From Gyromitra esculenta (taxonomy: Eukaryota > Ascomycota > Pezizomycetes > Pezizales > Discinaceae), in NCBI GenBank assembly GCA_038503075.1, contig JBCAML010000018.1, forward strand, positions 558,001 to 622,000: 64,000 nucleotides of DNA. The letters run 5' to 3'. Every line of letters starts with the position of its first letter. The stretch's first letter is position 1. This document shows positions 23,431-35,214 of the stretch, piece after piece. The position numbers and the translations under genes were made by a program. Under the pieces are notes generated by a model, which did not search any database, had not been told where the DNA came from, and saw only the letters and a list, made by a program, of their open reading frames with translations.

Positions 23431-24120
23431 TCAATCATCCTCAGGCCCCTCGCAAACTCTACATGTGCACCAGAATCCGTAGTTTTCGAGCAATGCTTCT
23501 CTTCTGTTTTTTGTCCCCATCCTCCAATCAGGCCTATAGCAATGAGTGATTTCTTCGCCAGCCTTTCTCACACTCCACCGTTAGTTTTTTACATCATCAC
23601 AAAAACAGTTCTTCATTCACGCTTTTCCGCCCAGTAAATTCAAGTTATGAGTCGAGCCGAAAGTCTTGCCCACCTCGATATCTTGATCAGTCCAGAACTT
23701 CATTAATCCTTCCTCACTGCACCATTCCCAACGGGCATTGTCCCCTCCACGACATGAATGGTTCAATCTGCTAGCCATCTGAAAAATCCCATTCACTATA
23801 CCTTCTCCATCAAGGACAAACGTATTTGTTTTCCAGATACCAAGAACCGTGATTTCTTCTTCGTTGATAAGCGTGTTGGGGGCAATTTGGGAATTGCAGA
23901 GACTCAGATAGGCAGCTCTTTTATCCGTGGGAAGTAATAAGAAGGCACGATTTAATGAATTGATCTTTGCTGCTGCTGGAGCATCCGAAACCATGATAAT
24001 TGGCGGCTCCTGGAAGAGTGAGGTTCCGGCGGGTATGAAGCGAGTGGCAAAGACGGACTGGCCTTTATGCGGGACGTCAAGGATCTCAAAAAGGGGCTCT
24101 ATTGGCTCTGTGGTCTCCAT
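23431..24120 (-). CDS. SET-domain protein (putative lysine methyltransferase)
   Basis: Two exons, 24120-23674 and 23562-23431, give 192 residues. The first carries the SET N-terminal part (HKGQSVFATRFIPAGT) and the catalytic pseudoknot motif RLNHSC. The second, across a 111-nt intron with a CTAAC branch site, restores the other half of the pseudoknot (GEEITHCYRPDW) and a post-SET C-x-C-x2-C zinc motif (FWCTCRVC). Read without the intron, the protein would stop soon after NHSC and look truncated. The family transfers methyl groups from S-adenosylmethionine to lysines. This short fungal subgroup, related to SET5/SMYD-like proteins but lacking MYND and TPR parts, has no known substrate that I can name. 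The ATG at 24120 is the first that fits; the frame further upstream lacks an ATG. Confidence 0.8.
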
Positions 24121-27100
24121 CTCGTTTTTTCCGAAACTTGATACGGGTGTATAGAAAGAAAGCACAACTAAAGAACTCGGGATAGGTGAGGGGAATAACC
24201 GATATTTGAAGGAACACAAAAAGGGTGTGGACGATAGATAGACATCTCCCGTTGTTGCTGGGAAAAAATGCTGGTGTTGTCATGTGGTTTGCTTTGCCTT
24301 CTTGCAGCTTAGGCTTGTACTTTCCAAATCAGGGTATGGCAAAGTCACTTAACCACTTTGGAAGAGTCAGGGCAGAGTCACTAAGCCACATCCAAATCCA
24401 AGTTCTAGAGATTCGTGTTCTCCACAGACGCAGCAGGACAGAGACCCGGACAGTACACGTACCAAGCTAGATGGTTCAGCTGTTAAATCAAGTAAGCGCT
24501 CAAGCCTCCCTTTACACTCAACATTTCAATGACATTGCCATCACCTACAACCCAGATAAATAGCTCCGCTCCATCTTAGAGCCCACTCCAATATTTCTCA
24601 GATAAGACATTATTGTTGATATCTGCAGGGAGATGTTGAATCCCCAGGGCCATCACAAGATCCGTGGCCAACGGGACCGCTGTAGGTAGCTACCTAGTTA
24701 GTCCATAACCTGAGACGGCTAAGTTCGTGAGACGTTGGTACATGTGGTTAAGGATGAGCAACTTAGCGGCGCGTCGATAACTAGCTAGTTCGTAGGAAAC
24801 GAAGTAAAGATAGTTCAAGCATTGGAAATAATTACTTGATGACGGATTCCTGCCCGCTAGAATAATGGGGTTGGCTAATTAAGCGACAGTTGTGGTGTAT
24901 GTGGTGTGTACGTGGTAGGTTTGGTTTCGAAGGAGACGAGAGGACAAAGTGAAAAGCGAACACGATGTTGCTGTTGCAATATGGTTCCCACCTCTACTGT
25001 GCTCCAGATACTAACACCTAACACAATCCCCTTGAGCAATAACCACCCTGCCTCACCCGGCCATTGGGTAAAGGTGCCAAGAATCACAAGCCGTTTCCTC
25101 AGTCAATTAGACCTCACAAATTTCAACTGTATATATTTTGGGAGCGACTTTCTCTCACAGAGATGACCCCCACAGCCACGGCAACCTTCCCGAAAAGGTA
25201 TTTAGCTTAGCTTATTCTAATGATTATAGATTCCGAGAGTTTAACCATAGGCCCAGTATCTCAGTAAGGATTACTCCATTGTTCCAATTTCGACTTATAG
25301 TAAGCTTCCTATATCCTTCAACTTATAGTTTCCCAGTCCCCTTCTCCCGGGATAAAATTGCTTTTTGAGTTACGTATCCGCAGAAACCATTCCTTGGATT
25401 TCTAGTTCGGATGTCGGCATATGAATTCAGTCTACGACGATTACGCCTACACCAACCTTAACATCAAACCCCTAAACCTAAAATGCTAGACGTTCGTGAG
25501 CATTATCCATAAGAACCTTAATTAGACAGAGTGCAGGCTTTGGTTCTGCTTTGCCAACAGTACAAGTAATCCAGCAAAAAGATTCAACTTACATGCGGCT
25601 TCGTCAGACAGCAGTACTAGTAACTGAGAGAGAAATAGTAACGGAAGCGAACACGAACTGCTGCTGGCACCATATTTGAAAGGCGGCATATTGATAAGTA
25701 TCAAATGGGTTGCAGTATGGTCAGCAAGCTTATTGCCGCTACTGACCTGGTGAAACCATGGAAAACGTAGGACGGCGTTCACTAAGCTAATCCAAGTGAG
25801 TAATTTCCACGGGGAGTTGAAATTCTCATCCTAGTCGTCGACTTCCTCTTGTCGGCATCGCGGCTAGATCGGAACAAATACCGTGCTAGAATAGCGTCCT
25901 GATTGACAAAACATGGGCATTCAACCTTTCGGACTTCACATAGCTGGTCTACAATCCCATTCTCTTCTTATGTCAGCTTCCCCCGTCCAAAGAAGTGACG
26001 CTCTAGATGTTAACATCAATAATAGAGCAGGCTTTCGAAATCGATCCTCACGGCAAGACGGCCGCCTGCTGTCTCCTTTTTGAATATTATCTTGACATCA
26101 TCGCTTTTCCGAGGCGATCATGAGAGCGAAGCTCAAACATGTTGTTCATTGATATTTCCTAATAGACCCTAAACTATGCCACAGAATTTGGAATAGAGTC
26201 CAATGCTGATAAGCCCTATAAGCATAAGATATATGCAAGAATCTGTAGATTGGTGGTCAAACCTCTTCTCAGTGGATAATAAAATAGTTGAGACTTTGGG
26301 CGTGTCTCAGAAATCCACACCTCCTATAAAGTTCTATACGCGCATCAAGGATCTTACGATCTCATTTCTTTTAATCTATGTAAAGAATATCAGATCACAT
26401 CATTGGTATCCCCATTAATACACATACCTTAGGCTTTTGTAAAAAGGTTCGGCATCTCTAATTTGCTTAGGACCTACCAGTTGATGTGTTGTCGCCAAGT
26501 AAACCCCCACATCGTATGTGCTGGTGGCGTAACTGCCACCATGCCGATTTTACTAGCTTTGGCGCGTTATCAACGACCATGCGCGAAATGAACGTTTAGC
26601 TATGAAGATTTGCTATGAAAAATCAACTATAGCAAGAAAGAACGGATCAATGGCGTCTTGAGTAAAAAAAGTAGGTGGGGGTGTTGGGTAAAAATTTCGG
26701 TCAAATCCGAGCTTTCGCCGAGTGACATATCGTGAATAAATTAATCTTTAAATATTAGTATAGGACTTCATACAAACTATAGTAACCCCACGAAAATTGG
26801 AGAGATGCAAAGTGTTAGTTACTCTAGGAGAAATTAGCTACTTATCAACAGCAGGTGATACTACCACAGGAATCAAGACCTGGATTTCGTGTGCTGTTAT
26901 CGATATCACGTGATTGCTTCCAACATCACACTCTGCGCCCAATTCTAAATCGTCTTCGAAATTCTGGTGCTTAAAGGGATGCCGATAACAGTTGTTGTTG
27001 GTTTTCTGTTATCCAATGTCCTACCGCCTAGAATCTCACTTACGGTGTTGATCTAGTGAAATCATAGCTCAAACTTTCGTAATTTAAAGGCAGATCACGT

Positions 27101-27585
27101 CAACTATATCCTTGTACTATCCACTTCTCTTTACCTTCCACAACAGATGCTCTTCACAATATATCCGATAGATTACACCATTGAGCACAACCATTTGGAG
27201 ATCCCTCAAACTGTGCGCGACGAAAATCCAGAATATTGTCTCCACTTTGTTAACCCAACCTGTAAGTAGTCGTTCACTCCGATAAGACGACCCGCAACGA
27301 CCCCCAAAATGACGGAGTTTATCTGTAATTGGTTGGAAAGCTTGATAAAGCGCATGTAGGGGATCTCGCTTAGAATCCCGAGTCCCAAATATCGTGTCCC
27401 AGGAATTGAAAAAAATTGCCGGTTAGATGGAGGGGCGTCGAAGGAAATATTTATATGCTTCTGTTTGCCCCCCTAAAACTGGCAGAGAAGTCATTTCCGA
27501 GGAGCAGGAGATTGTTACACTATTCCTATATTATCCTGCATAACGACAACCCAAGATCATAGGGCTACAGTTCTCTCGAAGCACA
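24121..27585. other. Spacer, about 3.5 kb, no gene seen
   Basis: AT-rich sequence with only short frames on both strands. I tried to join fragments across introns, as works for the neighbouring genes, and found no family pattern. It may hold decayed repeats, but I see no terminal repeats. Confidence 0.4.
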
Positions 27586-30214
27586 ATGAGTAACATTAAA
27601 ACTCCCAGTCACACGGCAGATGTGAGTGAGAAACCGCGTACCGACACCAGTTCAAGAAATCCAAGCTTTAAAGACACCAGCAACGAGAGAGGATTGGTGG
27701 AGGGTGATTACGGTTCTCAGGGAGGTCACATCTTCGAAGATGTAAAGGTAGCTGGTTATTGGAGGAATGTTTACGAGAAGGCTACGTATGAGGGCAGGCA
27801 TCGATTTGATCCTTCTTTAAAGTGGTCTGCCAGAGAAGAGAAGCAGCTCCTTCGAAAGGTCTGTTGATACTACTACTTTATTGAGATGCAAGTTTGTGTG
27901 ACTGAATTATTGGGTTTCAGGTTGATTGGAGAATAATGTTGTGGACTTGGGTAGATATACCCCTCCTTTACTTCATTATTGTAGAATAATCTAACCGACT
28001 TGCGACAGCTCATGTTTTGCGCATTGGATCTAAATCGCCGGAATATCAACCGCGCGATTAGTGATAACATGGTAAGAAGAATAAACTCCCTCCAGCTCCT
28101 TGGTAAACGTTGACATATCAAAAAGCTCGGGGACCTTGGGTTAAATACCAATGATTTCAACTATGGCCAAACTGCAGGATCATACCTACATGCCCTTAAA
28201 TTACTTAAACCATCTAACTCCCATTAAAATAGATCTTCCTACTATCTTTCTTGTGCTCTGAACTCCCTAGTGGTCTTAGTAAGTCCCTTAAATCCCAGCA
28301 CAATTTCCTATTTACACCACTGGTTTCTAATTTCTAACTACCAAATAGTCAGCAAAAAGGTAGGACCAGATAGGCAAGTACCATCCAAGACCGTAGAGGC
28401 CAATCAATACTAACCCTCACAAAGATGGATTCCGTTCATTACTATCTGTTGGTCCGCTGTCAGTGCATCTCAGGCTGCTCTAACCAACAAAGCCGGGTTC
28501 TATGCATGCCGCTCTCTCCTGGGACTCTTCATGGGAGGATTTATTCCGTATGATCTCTATAAAAACTCATGCCTAGATTCTTTAAGCTTTAGTAACCGTT
28601 GAAACAGAGATGCCGTTTTATACATGTCTTATTTCTATGTATTACACACCTCTTCATAAAGCACATGAGGATCTGCTTACTAATAGTTTTTCCCTAAACA
28701 GAAAGCAAGGGAACTGTGAGTCCCAGCCTATCCTTAAACTTTACACGGGATCTCCCGTAGTCTTCGATGCTAATACGCACTAGTCCTATTCGGCTCGCTT
28801 GGTTCTGGACTGCAATTAGTACTTGCAACATTGTTGGCTCGTTATGGGCCGCTGGGCTCCTCAAGATGCGTGGTCTCCAGGGTTGGGGGGGTTGGCAATG
28901 GCTGTCAGTAAACCAAATAATCCCCGAAAAGCCCCAACTTGATTACTAACGATCTCAGATTCTTGATCGAGGGATTGCTCACTGCTTGTATCGGGCTTGC
29001 AAGTTGGATATTGATGCCAGTAGGCCCTTGCCAAACTGCGAGCTGGGCTCGAGGCAAAAACGGTTGGTTCACCGAAAGAGAAGAGTATATTCTTGTTAAT
29101 AGGCTTTTAAGGGATGATCCTTCTAAAGGTTCGTTGCTAATATTTTTAATAACTTCAATCCTGTGTCAGCAACTAAGCATTTTTTGAAAACAGGTGATAT
29201 GCATAATCGTCAAGCAGTTGGCCCTATAAGACTCTTCAAGTCCTTGAAAGACTATGATTTATGGCCAATATACATTGTAAGTACAACAATGCGCTACTGA
29301 CCCAGGATGCCTCTAACACGGCCTCAGCTCGGGTTCCTCGTCTACATTCCCCCAACGCCTCCAGGGACCTACCTATCTCTAATTCTCCGCAATCTTGGCT
29401 TCTCAGTATTTGAATCAAATCTTTTGGCTATACCTAGCCAGTTCCTGTTCATGGTCAATGTACGTGCCCCCTTCTAGATACATTAAAATATGAAGCATGC
29501 TAACATTCTTCGTGCTCAGCTTATCATCATATCGAAAGTAAGCGAGTGGGTCAATGAGCGGAGCATTGTATCGTCGATAAGCAACATTTGGATCTTGCCT
29601 TGGATTGTTGCTCTCGTGGCACTACCAGCAGATGCTAACCCATGGATACGATACGCATTATTGACGGGATTGTTATCGTATCCCTATTGTCACGCCATTT
29701 TGGTTGCTTGGTTTGTTTTCCATAGATGCGGGAACGTCAGCGCTTGTTGCTGATAATTGGCGGGTAGGAACTCGAGAAACTCGAACACCGTGCGCACGAG
29801 AGCTGTTAGTACAGCTTTGTATAATATGTTTGTTGCTCCCACACCCTTTTTAGTAATTGCCCCGTTACCGTCCTGACAAATCGATTTATATCAGGTTTGT
29901 CCAAGCCAGGAATATTGTCTCGACTAATATCTACCGAGATGATGATAAGCCGCTATGTAAGCTTCAATATGCATCCGGACTCACCATTTATTTCGCTCGC
30001 TAACAGTATAACAGACCAAAGAAGTAATAAGATACTTCTCGCAATCTGTTGCATCAACATCGTGCTTTTCTTCATCGTTAAGGGCTACTACATCAAACGC
30101 AACGAGAGACGTGAGAGGGCTTGGAACGCAATGACCAAGGGAGAACAGGAAGATTACATTCACATGACAAAAGATGAAGGAATGAAAAAATTGGATTTCC
30201 GATTTGTCCATTAG
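27586..30214 (+). CDS. Dal5-like MFS transporter (anion:cation symporter family), 17 exons
   Basis: I join 17 exons: 27586-27858, 27921-27950, 28009-28071, 28126-28173, 28233-28278, 28349-28373, 28425-28547, 28608-28638, 28702-28715, 28784-28903, 28959-29128, 29194-29276, 29328-29459, 29520-29710, 29768-29827, 29895-29956 and 30015-30214. They sum to 557 codons (556 residues). The product has the full pattern of the allantoate permease (Dal5)/ACS family: a soluble start (YEGRHRFDPSLKWSAREEK), then DLNRRNINRAISDNM, GQTIFLLSFL, ISKKVGPDRWIP, SASQAALTNKAGFYACRS, the central WFTEREE loop, SYPYCHAILVAWNS and a tail ending LDFRFVH. The protein should have twelve membrane segments and import a small organic anion; the substrate is not predictable. 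Introns are 51-74 nt. Two have GC donors (28174, 28374) and one exon is 14 nt. I find no internal stop, so the gene looks intact. Confidence 0.85.
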
Positions 30215-31425
30215 TTTTGTTGACCAGGAGAGAAGCCCAACTACCAATCCAGAGTGTGAGATTCCAAATATACTGAGATGGAAGAGTTCGAAATTAAAAT
30301 TAAATTACGGCTGTATCTTAAACCATGTCCTAAGCATCCCAAATGTGATTATTAGATCGTTCAAAGTTATAATGGTGTTTGAGAATCCAGCGAGAGGCAG
30401 GTGAGGGTCACCCCCAACCTTGCAATTGGTTAGGATTTGAACAGTTTTAGGTATTTACCAAGTGAGCATCCATGAACTGGTATGTCGTACCGAAAAACGA
30501 AAACAAGACTTAAGCTTATAAAGGCACCCAGCCGTAATATAAAGTCCTCCCAGAGTTGGCTTTGTGCAGCATATGTCTTTAGCCCATCTATCTATAATCC
30601 CCATCCGTCTGCAGGCCCTAACTTGAATTTAATCGTTTCGGGAAGTTATCAAGGCCCTCAATCCCCTCTCAGTAATTTTACCAACGGTTTCCTCGCAATA
30701 CATCTCCAGATGCATTTCCCAATCACCGCATAGCTACCCTATCACCACGAGAGAAACCGTTAATAGATGAATCATCTACTCGAAGCGCACTTAAAAAAAC
30801 GCAACAATTTCGTCCAACTCCCTTTTGCATATACAACACCAAAAAACTACTATAGAGCGGGTACTTCCTGAGCCGATCTCAAAAGTGAACAACTATCGAC
30901 CTTGAACCCGATAACCAAAAACGACTTTACGCTACAATAACAACAAGTCGTTGTTACCTCTCTAGTCTTTTTTGAAATAAAACTCTAACAAGCGAGCTCT
31001 GAGCCTTGCAACCAAACGTCATTCCACGAAGCTCTGCTGTACCTGTCGAAGTAACCGGAATTCCCGAAAATCAAGCAGAAAATCAATGTGGGAATTAGCC
31101 AGACATTCTCCAGAATACCCGTGAGAACATGCACCGCCATGCATCAGCCGCGGAGAAGTTTATCGTTTAATGCCCTACCGATCATCTGTCAAACCACAGC
31201 CAGCACTCATAGACGAAACAAGGCAGCGAGTCGAGCACACCAAACACACTAAAACCCAGAGGGGTTTTCGGTAGAAACCCTTGCAATTGCACGAATGCTC
31301 GCTTACAATATCAACCCACCTTCGGTTCGACTCAAACAAACCTCTCTTATCCATCAACTCCGTCTCTCTCTACCATCAAGAAACTATCTCAAGGACCATA
31401 AATATCAAGCAGCAAACAAATCAAG
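30215..31425. other. Spacer between transporter and methyltransferase genes
   Basis: About 1.2 kb with no supported gene. The right end should hold the promoter of the methyltransferase gene; a CT-rich, CAAC-containing leader lies just before its ATG. Confidence 0.45.
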
Positions 31426-32719
31426 ATGTATACCGCTACAGAACTATACCCCAACGCCGAGGTTGGTAATGCTGTGCACGAGTACTGCATCGAGCACTCG
31501 ACGCCTGTTCCAAAGCAGCTTGACGAGCATCGACAAGCTACTATTGAATGGGCTGCCAGGGAAGATGATAATGCGGACATGATGATTAATACCCTCCAGG
31601 TATGCTTATACTACATAACACTGAGGCGGGTTCTTCTGGCTTTCTATTCTGGCCTAACCTTGACCCTCTCGTGCTTGCCTACTATTTGAAGTTCCAAGCC
31701 TCACAAGAACTGCACTGAATTATATTATCCATTTAGGCACAATTCCTCATATTTTGGGTGAGAGCTCAAGGTGCGAAAAGAAGTATGTAACAGCCATATC
31801 CAAAGAGCGAATGAATAACCAATAATCTTGTCAAGTTCTTGAGATTGGTATGTTTACTGGATATTCGGCACTCGCCTGGGCTGAAGCCTTGAAAGATGTG
31901 CCTGGGGCTGAAGTAAGTTCACACATAATATTGAAAATGTTTCCGGCGTCAATCTATATACTGACCGAGGAACGGTACCGACCAGCTTGTTTGTCTCGAT
32001 CTTCCGGGGAAATCTACCGATTTTGCCATGGAGACTTTTGCCAAATATGAAGTGAGCAAGGCTGTTAGTTTGAAGGTTATCGAGGGGAGTGCACATACTA
32101 GGTGGGCAAATTACTCTTTTATATCTCGAGATAGGATCTCTTATACCTTTGCTCTAAGGATGGTTCGGCTAGGGCCCCAGTTATCATTTCGGTTTACATC
32201 ACTTTTCCTAATGCCTCGTTCTCAATATATTAATGCACGGCAGGCTACCTTTTCACGAGCCTGCCAATTAATACTTACTAAAAATGCTAACAAGAACACT
32301 GCTAATTTACTATTTTCATTATTCAGCATTGACTCACTCGCTGGCCAAAAATTCGATCTCATATTCATCGATGCTGATAAGGAAGGCTACGTAACCTACC
32401 TTGAAAAGACCCTCTCCTTAAATCTCTTATCTCCGAGGGGCGTCATTATCGCAGACAACGCTTTGAAGCGTGGACTTGTCGCGGACGATTCGGAGCGTAA
32501 TCCGGCGAGTGCCAATCTCGAACAAAACAACTACAAGTAAGATAATCTAATCTCTATAGGAAGCTCTTAGCCAGTAAATCGGCTAACAAGAAGATTGGGC
32601 ATAGGTCGATCGATAAGTTCAACAAGTTTGTAAGGGACGACCCAAGGCTGGAACACGTGCTACTCCCAGCCTTTGACGGGTTGAACTTCGTTAGACTGAA
32701 GAATGCGAAGTCCGGTTGA
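31426..32719 (+). CDS. Class I SAM-dependent O-methyltransferase (caffeoyl-CoA OMT type), possibly interrupted
   Basis: Exons 31426-31599, 31737-31782, 31836-31912, 31986-32101 and 32327-32536 join in phase. The product shows the SAM-binding motif LEIGMFTGYSALAWAEAL, the metal-binding DLIFIDADKEGYV and the DNALKRGLVAD loop of the caffeoyl-CoA/catechol OMT family (Methyltransf_3). These enzymes methylate hydroxyl groups of small phenolic substrates with a divalent metal. The last 53 codons, including the family's final strand (PAFDGLNFVRLK), follow at 32560-32719 but lie beyond a TAA at 32538-32540. They are joined in frame only if a 23-nt segment (32537-32559) is removed. That segment has a GTAAGA donor, a CTAAT branch-like box and a TATAG end. 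Either it is an ultra-short intron or the protein is truncated after NNYK. The 225-nt intron at 32102 is also unusually long for this locus. Confidence 0.75.
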
Positions 32720-33398
32720 TTAGTTTTTATGGCGCTTGGACTACTAGCAATCAGGTACTAAAGTATCATAGAAAGTCGTTTATTTAAAGCTTAAGCAAAT
32801 AAGCAGCACCATGTCATGTAGGAATCAGATCCATGAACATCAAGTCAAATATTCGAAATCTAAAATGACCTACTGGACTCTTTCATCGTTTGCTGGATCC
32901 TAGAATCGAGATAACATTGAATATCTAAATAAAAAAACTCCCCAACGAATGTGCTTGCGCGCCCCATATTATCTAAACCCATCCCTTAAGCCAAATTTCT
33001 GAAGATTTCTCTCGCCAATGGCGCTGCCTGCTAGGTGCTCACCAAAATTACGATATTGTTGGCCTAAAACCCACTAGATCAATGCTATGGCTATCTAACA
33101 CCCATTCGAACGTAGCTATAACCTCAAGGTCTACGAGATTTATGACACCATTTGATTATAATTTATGATAACCGTACCTCACCCCCACTGCATACACTCC
33201 AGCCCAAAATACCCTCCAACTAAAGCTGAAACTTTGCAACAACCTCGAGTCAAATTCCTTACTTTTTCCAACCACAAATCTCAGTTCATACCTTCAAAAC
33301 ACTTACTATTCGTCATTACCTATAGATCCCCCCATCTCTCGGCACAATCAACCATCCTTCTGAAACTTGAAAAAACCCACGAAGCTTTATTTTGGACC
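32720..33398. other. Spacer before the ankyrin gene
   Basis: No gene seen. An in-frame ATG at 33165 would extend the ankyrin protein by 78 residues with no domain. I treat that part as leader, but it could be coding. Confidence 0.4.
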
Positions 33399-34235
33399 AT
33401 GTTGAAAGATGAAAACATCATTGATAAAATTGCTCACCCCGTGCCTGTTATGGGCAACAAACTCCTCGAATTCGCAGTTAAGCAAGGGCACGAGGACGCT
33501 GTCAAGCTACTCCTCGGAGAAGGTGTAGACCCTAATTTCCAATCTAAATCCGACGGAATGGCACCGATTCACTGGGCAGTGGAGAACGGTCATGACTCTA
33601 TTTTAACTTTATTAGTCAAGCACAATGCAGATGTCAATTTCTGGCTTCAAACACACTCACCACTTTCGTATGCGATCTCTCTCAATAAGGCAAGTGCTGC
33701 AAAGATATTGCTTGATAACGGGGCCGACATCAACTTCATATGTAAATTTGATGGAATGGCGCCGATTTGCTGGGCAGTAAAGAATGGCGATGGCTCCACT
33801 TTAGCTTTGTTGGTCAAGTATGGAGCAAACGTCAATATCCGGCTCCAAACCCACTCAACACCACTTTCATATGCGATCTCCATCCATAGCACAAGTGCCG
33901 CAAAGATACTACTCGACAACGGGGCCGACATTCACAAGTTTTTCGAAATCGGATATAAAACCCTCAGAACTGTGGTATCGCAGGCTGCATATGGGCGAAA
34001 TCCTAAGCTACTAAGATTGCTACTAAAATATGATAAATTCAAGAACGCACCATATCTCAACAGCGTGATATATAATCTTAGCGAGTACAAGAACGATAAC
34101 ACTGCCAAGGAGATTATAAGACTGTTACTGAGACATGGATGTCGGGTATCTTTCATTGATAAAATACGTCTAATTGGCCTACTCCGAGCAACAATTGCAC
34201 CTGCCAGCGATTTGATCCACCAGATTTTAGATTGA
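33399..34235 (+). CDS. Ankyrin-repeat protein
   Basis: A single-exon protein of 278 residues from the ATG at 33399, or 356 from 33165. Residues 22-190 are ankyrin repeats: LLEFAVKQGHEDAVKLLLGEGVDPN, then the A-P-I-H-W-A-V-E-N-G-H, P-L-S-Y-A-I-S and A-A-K-I-L-L-D-N-G-A-D repeats. Two repeats are copied as a block: 33552-33749 and 33750-33950 encode near-identical 66-residue units. The C-terminal third diverges but keeps repeat-like spacing (LLRLLLKY, EIIRLLLRHG). Ankyrin repeats bind other proteins; no enzymatic domain is attached, so the role cannot be named. I chose the later ATG because the earlier part is low-complexity and unlike any domain. Confidence 0.75.
   Translation: MLKDENIIDKIAHPVPVMGNKLLEFAVKQGHEDAVKLLLGEGVDPNFQSKSDGMAPIHWAVENGHDSILTLLVKHNADVNFWLQTHSPLSYAISLNKASAAKILLDNGADINFICKFDGMAPICWAVKNGDGSTLALLVKYGANVNIRLQTHSTPLSYAISIHSTSAAKILLDNGADIHKFFEIGYKTLRTVVSQAAYGRNPKLLRLLLKYDKFKNAPYLNSVIYNLSEYKNDNTAKEIIRLLLRHGCRVSFIDKIRLIGLLRATIAPASDLIHQILD
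33552..33950 (+). repeat. Tandem duplication of two ankyrin repeats (198-bp unit)
   Basis: The unit 33552-33749 is followed directly by a diverged copy, 33750-33950. Both encode DGMAPI-W-AV, a LL-K core, LQTHS, PLSYAIS and AAKILLDNGADI in the same order. The second copy has one extra codon (T in HSTPLSY). Confidence 0.85.
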
Positions 34236-34752
34236 CACTCTTTTCTTCAGTTTATTGCCTGTTTTTTTGTTTTGTTTTTTATAGCCTTGAATCATGTTAC
34301 ATAGAGAAATATTATACAGAAATAAATCTTTTCGAGCTCCTGATGTATCTCTATCATGGATCCAAGGTATATGTACGCTTGAGACTTAATTCGTTGTGAC
34401 ATGTGATCGAAAGTATTTATACGCAAATTATTTCCCAGTTCTTTCATCCCACAAAACCTCAAAAGTCCATCCACTATTCCCTCAACCTTTCTTCCCACCT
34501 AATTGCAACCGATAATGATAGACCTACCTTGTGAAATCGAAGGTCGAGATACCGATATTCGAACTGCCTTCCAGAGCATATAACGTCTGGCCACCCAGAC
34601 AATGTGCCACAACAACACAGCATATCACTCGAAACGGCAAGCACAAGCACAAAGCAAGCATTTACTTCATCTCGCAGACCCAGACAGTATACAAGAAACA
34701 TTTCACACAGAGCCATCACGAGCAATCCCTCGCTACCCAGTTACAGCTCTCT
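34236..34752. other. Spacer between convergent genes
   Basis: This is the shared 3' region of the ankyrin gene (+) and the small secreted protein gene (-). T-rich just after the ankyrin stop codon. No gene seen. Confidence 0.45.
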
Positions 34753-35214
34753 CTAATGAAGAGCGATATTGATAGCCGCATCATCAAACCACCACCTCCC
34801 ACCAGCCTTCCCATCCCACTCACAGGTATTCGTCAGATTGCTCACCGCAACGGCCACATCATCACAGCTAACGCGAACCCCGTAGTGTCCACAAATGCTC
34901 ACCTCAGCATCTCGGAATTTTGCTAACTTCGTACACCTTGATCCAAGACGATTGTTCTGAGTGCACCAGCGCTTGGAGTCCATCACGCGGAGCTTTGCGA
35001 ACACTCCGAAGATTTCGGGAACAGTTGGAGAGTCAACGGTGGTATCGCATTCGAGGGCGGTAAACTCGTGATACATTCCCTTGCTAGCTTTCGGGATGGG
35101 GATGATAAAATCCCTGAAGAAAGCAGCAGTGGCGAGCAAGCCATCGATAGGAGACGGGAGGATAAAGCTAATAACGACTAGGGCAAAGACCATGATGGAA
35201 ACTTTGAGAAACAT
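34753..35214 (-). CDS. Small secreted cysteine-rich protein
   Basis: A single-exon 153-residue protein with a hydrophobic signal peptide (MFLKVSIMVFALVVISFILP, cleavage probably near residue 25). Six cysteines follow, in ALECDTT, RWCTQ, SRCTK, SICGH, VSCDD and NTCEW, enough for three disulfides. The C-terminal part (CEWDGKAGGRWWFDDAAINIALH) is rich in Trp and Gly. Size, secretion signal and cysteine content match small secreted proteins of plant-associated fungi, some of which act as effectors. No specific family is recognised, and I do not claim a function. The ATG is the first in frame, and no intron is needed. Confidence 0.7.
   Translation of the reverse strand: MFLKVSIMVFALVVISFILPSPIDGLLATAAFFRDFIIPIPKASKGMYHEFTALECDTTVDSPTVPEIFGVFAKLRVMDSKRWCTQNNRLGSRCTKLAKFRDAEVSICGHYGVRVSCDDVAVAVSNLTNTCEWDGKAGGRWWFDDAAINIALH

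Noticed and set aside
23617..24219. SET protein starting upstream of the ATG at 24120 and ending at 23617
   Set aside because: The upstream part lacks an ATG, and the end at 23617 loses half of the SET domain; the second exon restores it.
27586..30214. The MFS locus as a pseudogene, because the frames are short and full of stops
   Set aside because: Joining at consensus splice sites gives one uninterrupted 556-residue family member.
27586..32719. Transporter and O-methyltransferase as part of a secondary-metabolite cluster
   Set aside because: No backbone enzyme (PKS, NRPS, terpene synthase), oxidase or cluster regulator is present, and the neighbours are unrelated.
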